Source: Blastobasis lacticolella
Taxonomy: Eukaryota > Arthropoda > Insecta > Lepidoptera > Blastobasidae
Direction: 5' to 3'
DNA length: 64,000 nucleotides
Assembly: GCA_905147135.1 (NCBI GenBank)
Contig: LR990044.1
Location: 10,606,122 to 10,670,121 of the forward strand
The notes beneath the pieces were generated by a model. It worked only from the letters and a program-made list of their open reading frames with translations. It did not search any database and was not told the DNA's origin. The position numbers and the translations under genes are program-made. Below, piece after piece: positions 33,261 through 45,565 of the stretch. Positions within the stretch are counted from its first letter, which is position 1; each line of letters begins with the position of its first letter.

Positions 33261-34824
33261 TATACCTCGATGAAAGATATCCTGGCACTAGGGAATAAAA
33301 TATTAGAGAAACATGTAATTTTTAAAATTGCTTTTGTAGTTTCGGAGATTACCTCCAACATACAAACTCACTAACATACAAACTTTTAAAATATTACCTT
33401 AGATATAGATAACTACCTCACTTGTTTAAGCGACAATCAAACCACTACTAAAATACGTCAAAGAATTTGTTGCTAGCTAACCGATAGTTTCACTAACTGA
33501 GATACAGTTTTTGTTACCTAAAAATTATAACTTTTATTCAATAAACTACCGTAAACAAAAGTTACCCATCCATTTAAACCACAATAATCCCCTAGAGCTA
33601 ACGTAACCTAAGTTTACGTTAGACTTGAAACTATGATAGGTACAATAAACTATATAAAATATTAATAGTTAAACATAAAAGAAACATCGTCCAGACCCCC
33701 CATACAACCAACACTATTAAAACAAAAACCTCAACGTATTTGTCTCAAAGTCAAACACAAATTTTAAAAGTTGAGCAAGTCAAAAGGCACCGCTCTATAA
33801 GAAAACTCCTACTCACCAATTAGCTCTTCGTAGACATAATTGTAATCATAGCACGCGTACGTCAGATGGTCCGTGTCAAGCCGATCTCGAATTCTCGAGC
33901 CACAAGCGATCGGCCGTGCTTTAATGAGCGGCATGCGCATTTAATCATCGTAAAAGGTCCATAAATCCTAATTACACGGCTTATTATTTCGAGAGCGGGC
34001 ATGTGACGGGGCAGGACAATACTCTTCTTCTAAAATATTGGCTTAGCCGGCCGCCTTCGCCCGAGGGATCAACGTGAGACGGAGTTATACACCGATGCCG
34101 CGAGGGCAATTAGGACGAATGTCTTGCATGCCCGTGGCCAACTATTTATTGTCGGCCCTAGCCTATTGGGAGGTGTTTTTTGCCGCTTTCAAATCGGTTT
34201 CGTGGTTATTTTAACGTCGTGTGTGTTTAATTTAGTATGGAGGCGGTTTAAGTCCAAGAGTGGTCTGTTAAGGGATTCCATGAGGTGTGTCATCAACGGT
34301 CTCTAACAAATAATATCACGAAAAACATTTAATGTAAACAAGCCATAATCAAAACGAGCCTAGGCATTAACTCTACATTTTGGTTAAAAAGTATGACTTG
34401 GCCGTTTGGTATGGTAGAGCCCCTTACTTTTGCCCCGTCTTGGCAGGGACACTTCCGTACCCCCAGGTGTAGATACAGATATATACTTTCTGTTACACTG
34501 ACATTTTCCTTCCTCCAGGTACTTGCGTAATTCGTGTAAGCAAGCAGGTATCTAACAAGCCAACAGCAGATCCTAATGATACCTTCGGGCTCTCAAATAA
34601 TGATGTTCGCAATATGTGATTAAAGACTTGTCAAGGTATATTATGTTGCTATACCTATAATTATGTGTTACAAACTTTTGCTTGTGACTTCATCCTGGTA
34701 AATTTCTGGACTCGTTCCCGCGGGTAACACATAGAATTTCGAAAAAATTAAAAGAAACGACGCAAACGAAATCGCGCCGTGCAGCTAATCATATTTTTTT
34801 CATTTATTTGTTTACAATACTGGT
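33261..34824. other. gene-poor DNA with a conserved-looking island
   Basis: The stretch 33840-34130 is GC-richer and repeat-free. It holds TAAT/TTAT core sites such as gtccataaatcctaattaca and a minus-strand candidate exon (33959-33818, see findings). The remainder is AT-rich with no recognisable signal. Confidence 0.35.
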
Positions 34825-35136
34825 CGCCTTGACGTTAATGTTCCGGTTGTCCTCTCGTGCGCGAGGACCTGGGGTCCTCCTTGACCATGATCCAGGATTT
34901 GGCAAATCAGTGGAGCGACTGCCATCTAACCTCCGTAACCCTGTTATAGGGTAACCTGACCGGAAGGGCGCCGGTTAGTGTTCAACTAATGTACATAATG
35001 TTTATTTTATTTACATTAATTAGGCATAAGCTGTGTATATAAACTTATTTGAAATAAATAAATAAATAATTCAGAAAACAGAAGTTCGTACATTTAGAAC
35101 CCGGAACCTCGGACCCCTTAACGATTAGGCCACCGT
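34825..35136 (-). repeat. tRNA-derived SINE carrying a small insertion
   Basis: The minus-strand SINE reads from 'ttgacgttaatgttccgg' to 'aacgattaggccaccg'. At about 35000-35068 its body is interrupted by some 68 bp of AT-rich sequence ending gaaataaataaataaat, after which it resumes with attcagaaaac. Confidence 0.75.
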
Positions 35137-35730
35137 TATTTTTGATAGTAGGTAACTCAATATAATGAAACGATTATTGGCATTTTCAATTTTAAAAAAA
35201 CATTATACACGAGCAAACGTTTCTTAGGCATCCATAAATAGCACATCCATATTCCGAAACGGGCTGCGAATATCAAACGGAACGCCGGTGAAATATAACT
35301 AGGCATTGGGAAAAAAATCTCTCCGAATATTGGTGGTCCGAAGAAACCGCACTGATTGCACAAAGGGGGTCCCGCGGGGCGAAATTATCGGCACGTCGCG
35401 ACGCGGCCCCCACTTCGTTAGCCCTGGCTGATGACGTGTGCGCCTGCCCGGCCCCTGCTTGGTCGCCCCTTCCGTAGTCGCCATTCCACTAGTGTAAGCG
35501 TCTAACACTGTCACGGAGGCTAGATGATATCTTGGAGACTGTGCGTTAAAGACTCGCATACATAATAACAGAGATTTGTGAAATCGTAAGTTTTTGTACA
35601 GCGATTTTGTTGTTAGGAGATACCTCCTTTGAATTACCTTATAATGAAGAATCTAATAAAATTAAGTTAGAAGTTTCAGTTCAAACCATACGTCTGTATC
35701 AGCACTAATAAACATCTAGCAGCTGTAATA
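35137..35730. other. no gene recognised
   Basis: Contains a GC-rich segment, 35340-35500. Short frames on the minus strand have no motif. Confidence 0.3.
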
Positions 35731-35734
35731 CCCC

Positions 35735-36190
35735 CCTGTGGTGTGGTGTGGCTTCCTGCTGCGCCCTGTGACACCGACGACGGCGCTCTACCTGTCCCGC
35801 CTTCATTACACAGTGACGACAAAGGACGTGGAAGAGCACATCCGCTTAACCAAGAAGTACCTCGTGAGGGTCCAGCTCTTGGAATCAAGCCATGAACGTA
35901 CGTTCAACTCGTTTGTGGCGTTGATTCCCACCGCAAATTTGGATTTCTTCAGAAGGGAAGATTATTGGCCGAAGGTATACCAGAATTTCCGGTGCCGCCG
36001 AACGACATTAAGTGCCAGTTAGGTTTTAAGATATCAATAAATTATATTTTTATATATTAGTTTACAATTTATAATATTTTGTATTAAGGTATAGGTTTTA
36101 ATCTTAGTCTGTATTTTGTATCAGTTTATTTTGTATTTCTGTTGTTTGTGTATTTATAAATATGGGCCTCTGTTGCCTGAAATAAATAAA
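35735..36190 (+). pseudogene. LINE ORF1 C-terminal fragment joined to a 3' tail
   Basis: A plus-strand frame reads ALYLSRLHYTVTTKDVEEHI, then KKYLVRVQLLESSHER, FNSFVALIP and EDYWPK. This layout (surface strand, helix, 'SRH-x-FNSF', 'D/FWP') matches the C-terminal part of ORF1 proteins of lepidopteran LINEs. A frame slip follows WPK. The DNA then runs directly into an AT-rich segment ending cctgaaataaataaa, a LINE-style tail. ORF2 is wholly absent, so this is a deletion derivative, or a domesticated remnant. Confidence 0.5.
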
Positions 36191-36578
36191 TATACTCGTA
36201 CAACTTCATGTTTCTTACTGTAAAAATGTAACTTCCGTACAAACTCCATATTTCACCCTCTCCTGGGTGAATATTTACTGTTTTCACTTTTTTTTTATAA
36301 ACTCCCAATTATCTATCTCCAAGCCAAACAACCTGGAAGTGGTCCATCTTTTTGATGCTCCATGAGTCAGCCAGACAGTCAGTGAGTGAGTGACGAAATA
36401 CGCATGAAACTTCGATAAACAATATTCTCAAAACCGTTAAAGAATAAAACTTGTAATTTTGAATATATGGTGTCTACATTACGTAGACAATGCACTATAA
36501 AATTCAAGCAGTTTCTTCAATAGCTAATGAAGATATAAAGAGCTGGAAAAGGCTTTGAGTTGGTTCGAGAAAAGGCTG

Positions 36579-36745
36579 ATCGAATCTGGTCAGGTTCCCC
36601 TGATAACAGGGTCTCGGAGTTCAGATAGCAGTTGCTTCACTGTAATTATCTGATCCGCCAAATCCTGGGTCATGCATGGTCAAGGCAGATCACGAGCCCT
36701 CGCGCGCGAGATCACCACCGGTATGGGTATTGACACCAAGATGAT
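36579..36745 (+). repeat. SINE 3'-half fragment
   Basis: Plus-strand 3' half: 'tctggtcaggttcccct', 'cagggtctcggag', 'atctgatccgcc' and 'gacaccaagatgattatt'. Confidence 0.75.
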
Positions 36746-36749
36746 TATT

Positions 36750-38010
36750 TCTCCTACGTACTAATATTCTTGGTTAAATATCAAACACCGAATACTTATT
36801 AAGGATGATCGATTCTATTTGTATTTGTGATGATGATGATTTGTATTTGTATTTTTGTATTTTGATTTCTTACGGAAAACGTCTTTGTTGAAGTATCGAT
36901 TTCCTTGAATAATTTAAAACTCTACGAAATAATTATAAAATTAAGTCCGGAGAGTGACTTGAAAGTATCAAGTTCAAACATCATTTTAACTTAAATTAAA
37001 AACTTTAATTGCAAATGAACTTCATTATTAAAACAAGAAATAAAGTTAAACACCTGAAAATATCATTTTCCCATTAAGCCACAGTTCGGTAAATGCTTAA
37101 TTGGCTACCTATTTGTAATTATTATTACAGTTTATACGATTACATTTCCACTCGCACATCATTAAAAACCTTAATTGAGTTTGTAACGGTATTTACTCAG
37201 AAATGGTTAATTTAATAATTAATTACAAATCCTTTTGGGTTATAATTATCACAGGCGCGTAGCTTGAGGCGGGCTGTTAATGCTCGGAACTCGGCTGAAG
37301 AAATCCTTTATGTAGTCGAGATGTGTTCCACGGTTCCACCCCCACAGAATAAACAAAGCCCGGATTTTAGGGGATATTTTTTAATTAAAGCAGAATTTAA
37401 TAATGTCTAATTAAAGCTAAGTAGATTGTGTGGTACACGTAATATTAATTAAAAGTTTTGCCGTGAAGCTTTATTCTATTTTAAGGGTTTGTTTTTGTGT
37501 GAGATATTTTTGACAAGGGGCTAGCTTTTGTCCACGATCTCGTCACGCTGATCCAACTCCACGACTGATTTGACGTTACGACCCTAGCTTAGGGTTTACA
37601 GATAGATTTTACCGTTTTGGCGCCTTTGGTCATCTAATGATGATGCTCTTCTAAGGCGACCTAATTGTGCGACCATAGCCGTGCGACGGGCTGTTTTGGG
37701 GTTTCCTATGGCGGGCGACGTACGTTGCACGCACGACCGTTGCCAATTAGGACAGCGCCTAAAGGTTCACATCCAAGTATTGTGATATAAGCAAGTGCAA
37801 GTGTAACTGTTTCCATCTCTGAGCCAAAGCACCTTGATATCTGCTTCTTCCTTTTGACCCGTTCAACCCCGGACGACCTGAGTAGTCGACGCCGAGGTTC
37901 TCCGCCGCCTCGACCATCTGTTCAGATCAGATAGGTTTAAGGGTACGTTCATTTGTAGCTACGCATGCATGTAATTACGAAAGCTAAAGCCTATTTAAAT
38001 TACTTTTTTT
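36750..38010. other. AT-rich unique DNA, no gene
   Basis: Rich in TAATTA/ATTAAT words from 36990 to 37460, followed by a GC-richer part, 37500-37930. No frame or repeat identified. It may be regulatory DNA. Confidence 0.35.
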
Positions 38011-38014
38011 AAAA

Positions 38015-38210
38015 CTAAGGTGGCAAACAAGCTTACAGCCTGCCTGATGAAAAGCCGTCACCGCAGCCTATGGGCGTTTGCAATACCAGGGACATAACCC
38101 ACGCGTTGCCGAACCTTTTCACCCCTTTCTTGAAGAACTCCATGTTGTAATCTCCAGAGAAACCCTCTCCAGGTAGTTCATTCCACAACCTTAGTGTGCG
38201 AGTGTGTGTA
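38015..38210 (-). mobile_element. LINE 3'-tail fragment
   Basis: Minus-strand copy of the 3' end of the LINE at 6636-8117: the 'aaggtggcaaacaagctta' block, 'gtcaccgcagcctatggg' and 'gaagaactccatgttgta' are all shared in order. Confidence 0.8.
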
Positions 38211-38299
38211 ATTTATTTTAGCTTAAAACACGAGTATGTTATGAACGTAAACGTAGGTATTCTACTACGATTAGTTTAGTATTTCACCTATTTGATCAC

Positions 38300-38360
38300 A
38301 CAACATTGTCATCTTACCGTCTATCCCGGCTTATGCCAGGTACGCTTTATCTTTACACTA
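38300..38360 (-). mobile_element. short LINE 3'-tail fragment
   Basis: Contains tctatcccggcttatgccag, matching the tail of the 11151-11322 and 61138-61395 LINE family (gcctctgccagggtccgctt). Confidence 0.4.
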
Positions 38361-39840
38361 CCTACTACACGTTCGGAGTACCTGATTGGATCTTTTATCG
38401 TAGTGACGTTGGCATAGAAAAAAAACATTTCGGAATTTGAATCTGAAAGATAACCCTCGTCTGTCCAGCGGGATACCGTCCCAGTCACGTGCCGTCGCCT
38501 GCCGACGCCGTCGCGGACTATCGCACTGATTGCACAAAGTTCCTTGCGATCCCCTCTCATTTCGACGCTTCTTAATAATAGGCAAGCCACTCGATTGCAA
38601 TCACTGGCCATTTAGGCTCACAGATGCAGGAGAAATTTACGCCTTTGTCATTGGAATTTGGTAAACTATCAGGCATTCTCCAAGTAAAGTAGATACCAAT
38701 TCAACACTTTATTTATATCCATATTACTTAAAACGGAACTGAAGCCGCCTCAAACAAGCAATGCCCTACAAACTGAAGACAAAGTTTCCCAGGCCCATAC
38801 CGTTGGAACTGTGTGCGAAGTGTTGACTGGAATTCGCTGCACACCTCCGAACGCTCGCCGGAATGACAGCTGAATAATTAATTTAACCTGCAATAGTCGG
38901 GGAATGGAGTGAAGTAGTTAAAAACATCGTTAAGCACATTGTCGGCGGCGCTTAAGGCGCCAAGGCGGCCGGGACGAAAGTTTTCACGTTAGGAATACTT
39001 GAAAAGTCCATTACACGCTTGGCGGCGTCGACGGCGACCTTACGACCCGCGTTGTTTGTAATTACACAGACATAGCTCCGAGATTTCATTTAAACTTTGT
39101 GACGGCGCCCGCCGCTGACAGATATTTCTGCAATTGTCGAGTTGCCGGGAACATTTTTATCAACGTCCGGCTAGGAGGCGCCCGTGGGTGAGGCTTTCAC
39201 CTCCGCGCGCCGCTACTCAAGAGCGCTGTAGAGCAATTACTGAACAGAGTACCCATTTAATCTGCTGTAAAGTGACACAAACAGTTGTAAGTTACGATGT
39301 GGCCTAAGACAGAGACTTTTCCTGAGTTTCTAGAGTACCACTGTTCTGGCATGTTCGGGCAACACACTCCCAGTCAACGCATGCAAATTGCTTACACGTC
39401 CGATTACATCTGAGATTATTACATCGCGCACCTACTCCAGACAACTTGACCCAACATTAGAAACCAATAGACGTTATACATACAACTTTTGTCTTGCCGG
39501 TTTCTTAAGAACTTGGCAACATTTTATTAATGCTTCAAAATTCACGCATGGCAATAGTATTTTTATAGGGCTTCCTACCCAAAAATCACCTACTGCACGG
39601 GTTCAAGTTATTTGAAACGCACAATTCATTCCAAGATCACGTAATGTCAAACTGTCACCTGAACCATACTTTCTTCTACTCTGTACTGACTCACCACGAT
39701 CGTTCTATAATTTCTATTAGATCGACGGGATCAGAAAATAGAAATACGAGTAGCAGTGGCTACATAGGTAGATAACTCACAGAACCCTACCCACCTAAAT
39801 TCGCGATATAATTTTAGTATTTTTCAAATATTTATTCATA
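38361..39840. other. no gene; GC-rich island
   Basis: The part at 38870-39250 is repeat-free, with GC-rich blocks (ggcgcttaaggcgccaaggc) between TAAT-containing ones. Short frames at 38321-38611 on the minus strand and 39388-39615 on the plus strand have no motif. Confidence 0.35.
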
Positions 39841-39844
39841 TTTA

Positions 39845-40060
39845 TTCACTACTAGCGGCCCGCCCCGGCTTCGCACGGGTAGTAAACCTTAACAAATTAT
39901 ACACCTGAACCTTCGTCATGAATCACGTTGTCTAAAACCGCACTATGTAGTTTGTGTGTGAATACCGCATGAAAATCCGTTCAGTAGTTCTTGAGTTTAT
40001 CGCGAACAGACTGACAGTAAGACACGGCGTGGGACTTCGTTTTATAATATGAAGTAATTG
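39845..40060 (+). repeat. dispersed repeat
   Basis: Begins with an actagcggcccgccccggct start and ends near cgtgggacttcgttttataa. This is a layout common among insect non-autonomous repeats. No duplication or coding capacity seen. The class is unknown. Confidence 0.45.
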
Positions 40061-40549
40061 TATTATACTTAAGTATGTACTGAGTAGTGTCCCGTTACAA
40101 ACAGGACACCATATTACGATCACAAAAGTTCCAACCGTTTCCTCAACCATTTTAGAGGGAAGGGGGCGACCCGGCTCCTGACGGCCGTATTTCTTGACAT
40201 TGTCTCCCCTCCCGTACGTACCCCGTGCTGCCTAGATAGCCGAGCGGACTGAGCGGCGAACACGCGTCTTTTTTCTAATATTCACATTTTTAAACTCGTG
40301 ATATCTTTCGAATGGAATGTCTGAATTGAATAATTCAAAAAGTTATATAAAGGTATTGAAGCAGTCGTGAATATTAAGTAATTGATTGAAAAGAACACTT
40401 ATTGTGACATAACTATAATAGTTAGACATATACTATCGCGACATTTTTTGTAGATAATGATGTGTTCTGCAAAGTCGTAGTACATTATTTTGTTCTATCA
40501 TCAATAGTTTTCGCAGCACACGCGATGTAAGGAATTCTTTGGGTATTTT
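40061..40549. other. no gene recognised
   Basis: A short tRNA-like head fragment (agatagccgagcggactgag) at about 40230-40250, otherwise AT-rich DNA. Confidence 0.3.
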
Positions 40550-40775
40550 TTTACACCTTGGGTTACATTATTGGAGTTTTATTAATGATCCGTAATTTTT
40601 TAGAAAATATAATATAGCCTATGTCACCCGGGGATAGTGTAGCTTCCCAACGGTGAAAGAATTTTTGAAATCGGTCCATTAGTTTCGAAGCCTATTCATT
40701 ACAAACAAACAAACAAACAAACAAACAAACAAAAAATCAAACATTTCCTCTTTATAATATTAGTATAGAAGTATA
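40550..40775 (+). repeat. dispersed AT-rich repeat with (ACAA)n
   Basis: Matches 10961 and 32470: 'tttttagaaaatataatata', 'gtgaaagaatttttgaaatc', then seven or so acaa units and 'cctctttataatattagtat'. Probably the same non-autonomous family. No coding capacity. Confidence 0.7.
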
Positions 40776-42371
40776 GATAATTAGATTATTCTTTGAAAGC
40801 CATGTCTTCTTTTATAAATATGAAAAATTCAGCGTTTATTCCTTCATCATCGAATCCTGAATTTTAAACTAAGTAATTTATTCCATTTTCAAGTGGGTAA
40901 GTATTTCATATTTCTAATACTTACGTTTCTGGCATGATCGTTCATCTCGTTCAAGGAATCTGCTCGTAAAACTGGAATAAATGTTAACTACCTTCGTCAA
41001 TATACCATTATTTTTATAAGGTATAATAGGTTCTACCATCGCACTAAGTAGGTTGGTGTGTTAAATAAAACAAGAAATTTAAGAAGTTTTTTAACGTAGT
41101 TAACCTTTGTTTTATTTGTAATAACGCCTTTTAATGCGAATGGACCAATTAATTTACATTTCTATCTTATTTTAATCGATATTCCGACACATTAAGCCAG
41201 CTCTACAGAACTTCGTGCCACTGCCAGTGGTGTGGTGAATAAATAAGTTAGCAGTTCATGCATATTGAGAGGTGGTGGTTGCGGCTCCATATTCATACCG
41301 CGACAGTCGCAACCTCCTGTACCCTGTGGGAGTCCTGTCTCTAATAATAAAAATAAAATAAATAAATACCGTCTCCGAGTCTCCAGCGAAACACCTTGGT
41401 AAACCTCGCTTCGCCAAGGGTTTTAGGAGGCTCAACTAACGAGTGGCTAACTCATTGCGGTGCTGAAATTCGAACAGCCTGAAAGTACGAAACGGTCATC
41501 CATAGCTCGTGCGTGAGCAACCGGGACATTAACGCCAAGTTGTTTTTAATTTTTTTTAATCTCTTGCAAATTCTTCTGTAGCAAGCAATAGTTTTGTTTA
41601 TTTCTGTGATATAAACGTCTTAATCAGTACCTCCATGTTCGGCTACAATCGTGCCCCACCGTCGATATTTGCACAGGCCTAAGCTTTATTTATGGGAAAT
41701 TATGGTTTAAGGCAGGGATGGGCAAACTTTTTCCCTCACGTGCCAACTTTCTCTAACGGAATTTGTGGCCGACCAGGTTTTTGAATTTTTGACTACTTAA
41801 AACTTTCTTGATCTTCAGCGTTTGTTATTTCCTCCAAAATGCCTAGACCTAAAGCAAGTGGAGAATCTTGTAAGCAAATGAGGGTACTTCGGTACACAAC
41901 TATTGACTGTGTTTGGTACAATTGTAAATTTTGCCTCTAAATAAAATTACACATATACATATACTATGCTAAAAAGTGTCCCCAAATTATCAACTTGATA
42001 GGTAGGTACTTACATTAACAACATCCTGATTCTACAGCCATCCCTTTATCTACTCTACCACCGCTCTATAAATCTCTGAGTTAAACTACGGTCCGACAGA
42101 CAGACAGGGCGAAACTATAAGAGCCACTTGTTTTATAACGGAACCGTAAAACGATTGTAATTCTGTTGAGAATTCAATTTTGAGCCTTCCAATTTCATTG
42201 ACGTCGTCTCTCCTAATTACGACGTGGATCCATCAATCATAGTAATGATGAGGGATCTTCAAGCTAATTTGGAGTTTCTGAAGGGAAGCTTTTCCAATTT
42301 AGATACGTAGGTAGGTAGCATAGATTTAGGCAAAATTGGCCTATAAGTGATTTATAAGATAGGTACTTATT
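40776..42371. other. gene-poor DNA with element scraps
   Basis: Contains a LINE-tail-like piece ending aataaataaata at about 41040-41375 (cgcaacctcctgtaccctgt block), a short SINE 3' scrap (41485-41540) and a hAT-like left terminus (agggatgggcaaactttttc) at about 41715. No gene. Confidence 0.35.
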
Positions 42372-42649
42372 AATAACTTATTGGCCGTGTGGTGTCCGGC
42401 AGTGTAGAATAGCACCAAGCCCTTACAGTCGTGGGTGTCGTACAGGGCGACTAATGTTTTCGAAACAAAAGCTCTAGTCTCCGAAGACTGGAAAATGGGC
42501 AGCGGCGTTTTCCATTTTCATATTTACAACACTGCGATCTCCAACCCGCCTACCTAGCGTGGAGATTATGGCAATAACCTTCCCTTTCGTGGGAGAGGCC
42601 CTAAGTCCTGCAGTGGACTGTTATGGGCTGTGATGATGAATAACTTATT
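42372..42649 (+). mobile_element. RTE-derived chimeric non-autonomous element, copy 1
   Basis: A 256-bp element (42383-42638) bounded by the perfect 11-bp repeat aataacttatt. Its head (tgtggtgtccgg...gtgggtgtcgta...ggcgac...gggcagc...cgatctccaacccgcct) matches the 5' leader of the RTE element at 18142-21322. It ends 'cctgcagtggactgttatgg' then 'tgatgatg', a LINE-type 3' end. No tRNA head and no coding capacity. Confidence 0.85.
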
Positions 42650-42877
42650 AATAACAAAAATACTATTCCCGTTTACGTTTACTTAGTTGATAGGTAATTC
42701 ATTTTCACCCGGTTAAGTGTAGCCACTGACTGACTCTGACCTATGCATGAGCTTTCATGCTGAGAGTATTTAATAATCAAATTTTGTGACTGGTATGACA
42801 GCCCACACTGATCAAAGACTTTCTTTTCGATACGTTAAAGGATTTTGGACAGTAGATTTTTTGTATAAGTACCACTA

Positions 42878-42975
42878 AAAGGTGGCAAACAAGCTTACAG
42901 CCTGCTTTTACCATCGTAAACAGTCACCGCAGCCTAAGGACGTTTGCAATACCAGGGGCATCACCCACGCGTTAC
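42878..42975 (-). mobile_element. LINE 3'-tail fragment
   Basis: Same tail as at 6636 and 38015 ('aaggtggcaaacaagctta', 'aataccaggggcatcaccca'), truncated after about 95 bases. Confidence 0.75.
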
Positions 42976-43269
42976 ATTATCGTTACAATGTATAAATGCT
43001 AAAATTAGATCTGAAATACCTGCTAAAACCCAAATAAAAAAGGTCCGAACATTCAAAATACAGCATAGCCTGCCTGATTTAATCTGGGAACGTTCGTTCC
43101 CAATGGCGTCTACACCTGGACGCAGACTCATTGCAGATTGCAGCCACTTGAACCGTTCGTACGAAATTTTAATTGGACTCCTGCTTTGAGTAATTATTGA
43201 ATACCGATATGTGGTCTGAATCTCGTTAAGTGTTTTTCAAATTACTAAAGCGGTAACAAAAGCTGTTGA

Positions 43270-43442
43270 TATTTATCATCATCATCATCATCATTTCAGC
43301 CAGAAGACGCCCACTGCTGGGCATAGGCCTCCCCCAGAGACCTTCACAAAATCCGGTCCTGTGCTATTCGCATCCAGCTGGTACCTGCGATCCTTACCAG
43401 GTCGTCGGTCTACCTTGTGGGAGGCCTACCCACGCTGCGTCT
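43270..43442 (-). mobile_element. 5'-truncated RTE LINE end
   Basis: The last 170 bases of the RTE element at 18142-21322, nearly identical (cagccagaagacgcccactg and the GRRSVGRPPTR codons). It carries the (ATG)n end. Truncated at about 43442. Probably a young insertion given the close match. Confidence 0.9.
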
Positions 43443-44309
43443 TCAGGAATATCTTTAGCTCTAGCTTTTGCCGATGACTTTATCCGCGAAAAATTCACTA
43501 TTGAATTTCGGGATAAACTATAGTTTATTTGTAATTGTCGGATATAAACTACAACATTATAAAATTTCATCAACATACGTTCAGTAATTATTGCGTGAAG
43601 GAGCAACAAACATACAAAAATAATTACATACTTTGAAGGCTTTTCTGATTTTGTAGCCGAAGGACATCTACTGCTGGAAATAAACCTCTCTTTTATTATT
43701 TTAATCTGTTTATTAAATTAATTTCCTCGCATATATTTTATCTAAAAGGGAATTCGTACATGCTGTCTTCTTATAACATCTATATTATTATGTAACACAT
43801 GGAATGCGAAACAAAGAAATTGAAAATTGGATTAATTAGACTGACTCAGATCATAATGGTACAGTCTTGAGTACGGGGCTTATACAACATTCCCCATTCT
43901 ACTTTTAAAATGTACTGTGGTATGTGGGATCGCTAGTCGGTGGTCAATTAATCGTATCCAGAAGATTATTTATTTATTGCTTCATAAGGTAAACATTATG
44001 AACCTTTACGGGCACTGCAATTATAAACTTAAAACTAAATATTAATTACGTCACCTAATAAATAAAACCAATAGACAGGCCGTGGTGACGTCATAATGTC
44101 TCCAAGCAATTAATTAGTTACACTAGCAATTACGGTGATTGAAAGCTAGCACGTCCCGTTACACTGGAGGCATGCTCCCTTTGATACATACAAGCTGTTT
44201 GTATTAGCCCCTTTGTGGTCTAGCCCAACGACACCGTTCCCTTATTGCAGTTGCAGTTTACAATATCGAGCATATCGTTTCATATCGGCATATTGACGAA
44301 ATAAACAAT
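43443..44309. other. no gene recognised
   Basis: AT-rich; 44060-44250 is less AT-rich, with TAAT-type motifs. No repeat or frame named. Confidence 0.3.
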
Positions 44310-44415
44310 TTCAATTTCTTTATTGCCTTCTTGTTGTACAAAAGATGTTCAATATGTTTGGATAGCTCAAACAAGAACCCTGTAAGGGCACATGCAATGT
44401 GTACGGGTAGGTAAA
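44310..44415 (-). mobile_element. LINE 3'-tail fragment
   Basis: Aligns with 28810-28930 in order (ctttattgc..., aagaaccctgtaagggcac). Minus-strand LINE tail. Confidence 0.5.
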
Positions 44416-44524
44416 AGTTACTAACTAGTACTTAACTATATTTAGAATTGTCCTTAGTAAATAATCATATATATAATTTTACAAATATATAACAACATTA
44501 AACTATACTAACTACTGTTATTAT

Positions 44525-44550
44525 ACCACTGAGGTGGCAAACAAGCTTAT
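44525..44550 (-). mobile_element. very short LINE tail scrap
   Basis: Only the terminal ccactgaggtggcaaacaag block of the 6636-8117 LINE tail family is present. Confidence 0.5.
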
Positions 44551-45354
44551 TAAGCAGATAATGCAGTGTAAAAAAATATTAAAAGGACGACCTTGTAATA
44601 GTTACAGGGAACCGATGGATGTTAGATGTACAAAGTCGATTACACGCAATCAACACACTTCTATGTTTGGCTACTATTGTGAATTACCTAAAATAAAGTT
44701 TTTGTATAAATACACCAGCTATGTAATTGTGTTGACCTTCCCCATTGTGAAGGCAATAATAACAACTTATCATTAATTTTCACAAATTACTTTTTGCTCG
44801 GGTCTCAGACCCGTCTCTCCAACGTTTTTAATGCTTAATGACATGGCTTCCGAACCAACTCTATTCCTTATTAAGAAACGGGCGAGCGGGGCTCATTTTA
44901 AAACCCACAAAAACATCTCATGCAAGTCAATCTACGTCCGCATAATTTGCCAACATAGCCTTTGCTTCTAGTGCGAACTCTATCTCAATGAGATACGGTC
45001 TAAAGTGCATGGAAAAGGGTATTTAAGAAGCAAATCCAAATTGGTGATTTAATCATCCTAGTTAAGTGACAACCCTGTTGCTGGTTAAGTTATCTCCGAC
45101 TTAAGATATTTTTTACTTAGATTGTTTATCAACCAACGAAATCGACCCATAGTGGTGACAATGTTTTGTACCTATTACTTAGAAAAGATTACGGAGTATG
45201 GATCTTCGTTGACTCATCTTATTTTGTATCAACCGGATTCGTAGTAAGTAGATACATACGACAGATACAAATCAATGCCTCATGTCATATTTTTTATGTT
45301 TCGGTCAAATTTCGGCCAAAAAGCTAGAAACTGGCCGTCAAGATCATTTTATAT

Positions 45355-45565
45355 TATTACTAGTGGACCCGGCACGACTTCGTTCGCGTACACCTACTTA
45401 ATCCCTAGCTACCGTTTTTTTCTTGCTTATAAACCTTCCATTTAAATCACTCTATCTATTGTTAAAAACCGAATTAAAATCCTTTGCGTAGGTTAAAAGA
45501 TCTAAGCGTACATAGATACATAGGGACAGACGGCGGGAAGCGACTTTGTATTATACTATGTAGGT
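45355..45565 (+). repeat. dispersed repeat, copy 3 of 3
   Basis: Matches 6008-6195 and 33045-33260 (tagtggaccc, cgttcgcgtacacctact, ctctatctattg, ggacagacggcgggaagcga). Confidence 0.75.

Noticed and set aside
35299..38611. Shared 18-bp word cgcactgattgcacaaag at about 35349 and 38523
   Set aside because: The similarity does not extend beyond the word, so shared ancestry or an RNA gene cannot be argued.
40705..40735. ACAA repeat run as a CRISPR-like or regulatory array
   Set aside because: It is a microsatellite inside a dispersed repeat; no spacers or context.
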